From Chitinophaga polysaccharea (GTDB lineage: Bacteria > Bacteroidota > Bacteroidia > Chitinophagales > Chitinophagaceae), in assembly GCF_902150045.1 (NCBI RefSeq), contig NZ_CABFVU010000005.1, positions 418,197 to 482,196 of the forward strand: a stretch of 64,000 nucleotides of DNA. The letters are read 5' to 3'. This document shows, piece after piece, positions 61,087 to 64,000 of the stretch (positions within the stretch are counted from its first letter, which is position 1; the number at the start of each line of letters is the position of its first letter). The notes under the pieces are model-generated. The model was not told where the DNA came from. It did not search any database and saw only the letters and a program-made list of their open reading frames with translations. Both the position numbers and the translations under genes were made by a program.

Positions 61087-63567
61087 ATGGTGAGAACATT
61101 TGCATTTTTAGCCCTGCTGGGCATTGGCGGCAGTGCAATAGCACAGGAACAGAAGGCGCCGTCGTATCCTCTGATCACGCATGATCCTTATTTCAGCATC
61201 TGGTCGGCCACGGACGAGCTGAACGGCAGCACCACCAAACACTGGACCGGCGCTACCCAATCGCTTACCGGGCTGGTAAAGGTAGATGGCATTACCTACC
61301 GCGTACTGGGCCAGAACGAGGCCTGCTACCAGGCAATAGCCGCCACCACCGATGAAGCGGCCTACCAGGTAAAATACACGGAAACCGCCCCTGCAGAAGG
61401 ATGGGAGCAGTCCTCCTTCAACGACAATACCTGGAAAACAGGCCAGGCGCCTTTTGGCGATAACCTGAGCTCAGGCGGCACCCGCTGGGAAAGCCGTGAG
61501 CTCTGGACCAGGAGAACGTTCGACGCCGGCGATGTAGCCACCGCAGACCTCTTCCTGAAAATCTCCCATGACGATAATATTACGGTATATCTGAACGGCG
61601 AGGAGATTTACAAACACAAAGGCTGGCTGAACAAATATATTTACAAGCCCCTGTCAGAAGCTGTAAAAAGTAAGCTGAAGAAGAAAGGCAATATACTGGC
61701 TGTGCATATTCATAACACTGCCGGCGGTGCTTTCCTGGATGCAGGCATTGCCCGCTTGTTACCTCCTCCGGGCAACAAAGGCATAGAAACCGCTAAGCAA
61801 ACAGCCGTAAACATCAACGCCACGCAAACCAGTTACCAGTTCACCTGCGGTAAAGCGGATGTAACGCTCACCTTTACATCGCCCCTGCTGATGGATGACC
61901 TTATGTTGCTGTCGCGCCCCGTTTCCTACATCTCCTATAAAGTAAGCTCCAACGATAACGCACCCCACCAGGTGCAGGTATACTTTGGCGCCTCTACTAA
62001 TATTGCGGTGAACACACCTGCTCAACCGGTAACCACCTCCAGGTACACCAATGGCCAGCTCTCCATTTTAAAAGCCGGTACCAAAGAACAGCCCATCCTG
62101 AAAAAGAAAGGGGACGACCTGCGTATCGACTGGGGCTATATGTACGTGGCAGCGCCTACTGCAGCTCACCCGCAACAATACATCAGCACCGCCGGTGATG
62201 CCATTGCAGCATTTGCCAACGGCACTACCGCCACCACCGAACTGGACAAACAGCTGGTGCTGAGCACCTCCATCAACCTGGGTGCAGTAAGCACGCCTAA
62301 AGAACAGGTGTTCCTTCTCGGCTACGATGACCTCTATGCTTTACAGTATTTCAATACCAACCTGAAAGCATGGTGGAAAAACGACGCCACCCAAACCATC
62401 GATAAACAACTGAACGCCGCTTATAAAGACTACGCCACTATCATAGGCAAATGCGAAAAGTTCAACGAACAACTGCGTAAAGACGCGATCAGCGCCGGCG
62501 GGGAAACCTATGCCAAACTCTGCGAACTCGCCTATCGCCAGGCAATTTCCGCGCACAAACTGGCGAAAAGCCCCCAAGGCGATATCCTGTTCCTTTCCAA
62601 AGAAAACTTCAGCAACGGCTGTATCAATACCGTGGATGTTACCTATCCATCGGCCCCGCTGTTCCTGATCTACAACCCCGACCTGATGAAGGGCATGATG
62701 AACGGGATCTTCTACTTCTCCGAAAGCGGCAAATTCACTGAGCCCTACGCCGCCCATGACCTGGGTACCTACCCGCTGGCCAACGGACAAGCCTACGGCG
62801 AAGGCATGCCGGTAGAAGAATCCGGTAACATGCTGGTACTGGCCGGCGCTATTGCCCGCGCAGAAGGCAACGCCAACTACGCCAAAAAACACTGGAAAAC
62901 GCTCACCACCTGGGCGGAATACCTGCTGAAAGAAGGCTTTGACCCCGCTAACCAGCTTTGCACGGACGACTTTGCCGGCCACCTGGCACGCAATACCAAC
63001 CTTTCCCTGAAAGCTATTGCCGGTATCCGCTCTTACGCCATGCTGGCCAAAATGCAGGGCCTCAGCGATGTTGCCGCCAAATACGAACAAAGCGCCAAAG
63101 AAATGGCTGCCAACTGGGTAAAACTCGCTGATGACGGCGATCATTTCAGTCTTGCTTTCGAAAGCAAAAACACCTGGAGCCAGAAATACAACATGGTATG
63201 GGACAAAGTGCTCAACTTCGACTTATTCCCTGCTGATGTGTACAAGAAAGAAATCAGCTTCTATCTTAAGCACCAGCATAAATACGGCCTTCCACTGGAC
63301 AGCCGTAAAACCTACACCAAATCCGACTGGATCATGTGGACGGCAGTGCTCACGGATAACTCTTCAGACTTTAATGCTATCGTTGCACCATTGTACACCT
63401 ATGTAACGGAAACGACTACACGGGTACCACTCAGCGACTGGCATGAGACCACTGATGGAAAAATGGTGGGATTCCAGGCGAGGAGCGTAGTGGGAGGGTA
63501 TTTTATGAAGATGCTGGATGCGAAGTTTAATCCTGCTTCTACGTCTTCAGCTTCTGCGTCTCGTTGA
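61087..63567 (+). CDS. Secreted glutaminase-like exoprotein (DUF4964/DUF5127/DUF4965/DUF1793)
   Basis: The 826-residue product has a signal peptide (cut near GGSAIAQEQ). A DUF4964 opening (YPLITHDPYFSIWSATDELN), then an inserted GH2-like jelly-roll module (about 95-235; GWEQSSFNDNTWKTGQAPFG, LFLKISHDDNITVYLNGEEIY), a DUF5127 region, and the alpha/alpha barrel of DUF4965/DUF1793 (about 440-815; DNWVKLADDGDHF-like) follow. Family members are called glutaminase A-like, from a fungal enzyme; the substrate in Bacteroidota is unproven and may be carbohydrate. The inserted jelly roll suggests glycan binding (inference). Confidence 0.87.
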   Translation: MVRTFAFLALLGIGGSAIAQEQKAPSYPLITHDPYFSIWSATDELNGSTTKHWTGATQSLTGLVKVDGITYRVLGQNEACYQAIAATTDEAAYQVKYTETAPAEGWEQSSFNDNTWKTGQAPFGDNLSSGGTRWESRELWTRRTFDAGDVATADLFLKISHDDNITVYLNGEEIYKHKGWLNKYIYKPLSEAVKSKLKKKGNILAVHIHNTAGGAFLDAGIARLLPPPGNKGIETAKQTAVNINATQTSYQFTCGKADVTLTFTSPLLMDDLMLLSRPVSYISYKVSSNDNAPHQVQVYFGASTNIAVNTPAQPVTTSRYTNGQLSILKAGTKEQPILKKKGDDLRIDWGYMYVAAPTAAHPQQYISTAGDAIAAFANGTTATTELDKQLVLSTSINLGAVSTPKEQVFLLGYDDLYALQYFNTNLKAWWKNDATQTIDKQLNAAYKDYATIIGKCEKFNEQLRKDAISAGGETYAKLCELAYRQAISAHKLAKSPQGDILFLSKENFSNGCINTVDVTYPSAPLFLIYNPDLMKGMMNGIFYFSESGKFTEPYAAHDLGTYPLANGQAYGEGMPVEESGNMLVLAGAIARAEGNANYAKKHWKTLTTWAEYLLKEGFDPANQLCTDDFAGHLARNTNLSLKAIAGIRSYAMLAKMQGLSDVAAKYEQSAKEMAANWVKLADDGDHFSLAFESKNTWSQKYNMVWDKVLNFDLFPADVYKKEISFYLKHQHKYGLPLDSRKTYTKSDWIMWTAVLTDNSSDFNAIVAPLYTYVTETTTRVPLSDWHETTDGKMVGFQARSVVGGYFMKMLDAKFNPASTSSASASR

Positions 63568-63584
63568 TTTATTTGCTTTATTTG

Positions 63585-63623
63585 CGCCCTTTCTGCGTTG
63601 AGTAGGAAGGGCGTATAATTTTT
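63585..63623 (+). terminator. Terminator after the DUF4965 gene
   Basis: CGCCCTT (63585-63591) pairs perfectly with AAGGGCG (63607-63613), followed by TATAATTTTTA. It begins 18 bp after the stop codon. Confidence 0.65.
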
Positions 63624-63631
63624 AGAATGGA

Positions 63632-63662
63632 TTTGGAAGTGATTTAGAAATTATTATCTTTG
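63632..63662 (+). promoter_or_regulatory. Bacteroidota promoter for tRNA-Lys
   Basis: TTTG (63632-63635), a 19-bp spacer and TATCTTTG (63655-63662) match the TTTG-N19-TAnnTTTG consensus exactly. The predicted start lies just before the tRNA at 63677. Confidence 0.85.
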
Positions 63663-63676
63663 CGGTCCGTTAAAAT

Positions 63677-63752
63677 GATTCCCTAGCTCAGTTGGTAGAG
63701 CAATACACTTTTAATGTATGGGTCTTGGGTTCGAGTCCCAAGGGGATCACCA
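63677..63752 (+). tRNA. tRNA-Lys (UUU), with encoded CCA
   Basis: The sequence folds as a full cloverleaf: acceptor GATTCCC/GGGGATC with one T-G pair, D arm GCTC-AGTTGGTA-GAGC, anticodon stem ATACA/TGTAT with loop CTTTTAA (anticodon TTT), and T arm TTGGG-TTCGAGT-CCCAA. Discriminator A63749 is followed by CCA at 63750-63752. Confidence 0.97.
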
Positions 63753-63784
63753 TCAGGAGTAAAAGTAAATACTCTGAAGTAATT

Positions 63785-63820
63785 AAAACCTTGTAGAAGC
63801 TGATTCTACAAGGTTTTTTT
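63785..63820 (+). terminator. Intrinsic terminator after tRNA-Lys
   Basis: AAAACCTTGTAGAA (63785-63798) and TTCTACAAGGTTTT (63804-63817) form a perfect 14-bp stem with loop GCTGA, running into a T tract to 63820. Confidence 0.88.
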
Positions 63821-63854
63821 GTTTTTAGTGGTAAATGTGTGAAAAGATAAGTAA

Positions 63855-63892
63855 GGATCAAGTTGAAAAGTTGGGATCAAGTTGAAAAGTTG
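63855..63892 (+). repeat. Perfect 19-bp tandem duplication
   Basis: Two exact copies of a 19-bp unit (GGATCAAGTTGAAAAGTTG) abut at 63855-63873 and 63874-63892, between the tRNA terminator and the transposase start. They could be part of the insertion sequence end or the product of its insertion. Confidence 0.85.
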
Positions 63893-63942
63893 GGGGATAT
63901 GTAAAAAAATAGTTTTTTTGCACCCAATTAAGATTAATAGCC

Positions 63943-64000
63943 GTGGATAAGAATTTTAGCCTTCTGATCGAGGCCCTGCTACCAGAAGGGATTTTATATT
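63943..64000 (+). CDS. N-terminus of an ISAon1-like transposase subunit, cut by window edge
   Basis: A frame from GTG 63943 stays open to the window end and gives 19 residues, DKNFSLLIEALLPEGILY after the start. This resembles the N terminus of the small first ORF of ISAon1-type insertion sequences of Bacteroidota, which typically start MDxxxxLLxxLLPEGIL. A poly-T promoter-like stretch (TAGTTTTTTTG, 63910-63920) lies upstream. Only the first few percent of the protein are visible. Confidence 0.55.
   Translation, partial: MDKNFSLLIEALLPEGILY

Noticed and set aside
1..64000. CRISPR arrays, rRNA genes, prophage or integrative element modules
   Set aside because: No regularly spaced repeats, no rRNA-like stretch, and no integrase, capsid or conjugation genes were seen.

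Overview
The window looks like a chromosomal segment of a member of the Bacteroidota, most likely Chitinophagaceae and close to Chitinophaga (inference from gene content, not from a marker gene). The evidence is: two SusC/SusD polysaccharide-utilisation loci (PULs), a hybrid two-component regulator with a sensor propeller, an ECF sigma/FecR pair feeding an STN-bearing SusC, a C-terminal type IX secretion sorting domain, and promoters of the TTTG-N19-TAnnTTTG type (clearest before the tRNA-Lys).

Layout. 1-16.6 kb: an ABC permease cut by the window edge, a P-loop ATPase, an orphan membrane histidine kinase, an SDR oxidoreductase with an AraC regulator, an FG-GAP repeat protein, a three-part efflux operon (TolC-HlyD-MFS, plus a small leading ORF) divergent from another AraC regulator, pyrophosphatase plus a DUF421 protein, and a large PAS histidine kinase followed by a receiver protein. 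16.6-27.5 kb: a full-length FtsX-like ABC permease, a YfhO-like membrane protein, serine acetyltransferase, a TonB-dependent receptor, and an MlaE-MlaF-MlaD lipid transport operon.

27.5-43.6 kb is PUL 1. On the minus strand it is transcribed GH2 enzyme, beta-helix/discoidin T9SS cargo, SusC, SusD, DUF1735/DUF5013-type lipoprotein and DUF1080 hydrolase. It is divergent from a 1336-residue hybrid regulator. 43.6-55.0 kb is PUL 2, also on the minus strand: ECF sigma, FecR, STN-SusC, SusD, two surface lipoproteins and a GH29 alpha-L-fucosidase. The two loci meet at a 147-bp inverted-repeat element that carries a nested terminator hairpin. A GH20 beta-hexosaminidase (57.1 kb) and a DUF4965 glutaminase-like exoenzyme (61.1 kb) lie just beyond. 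Together the enzymes suggest attack on fucose-, galactose- and N-acetylhexosamine-containing glycans (inference).

55.2-57.0 kb holds a DACNV/DAC-like nucleotide-cyclase-fold protein paired with a pseudouridine synthase. This is the gene I consider most worth following up. The window ends with tRNA-Lys(UUU), its terminator, a 19-bp tandem duplication and the first codons of what looks like an ISAon1-type transposase. Candidate non-coding elements include a structured RNA with a terminator near 60.84-60.91 kb, a long hairpin at 55.16 kb, and two palindromes upstream of the serine acetyltransferase gene.
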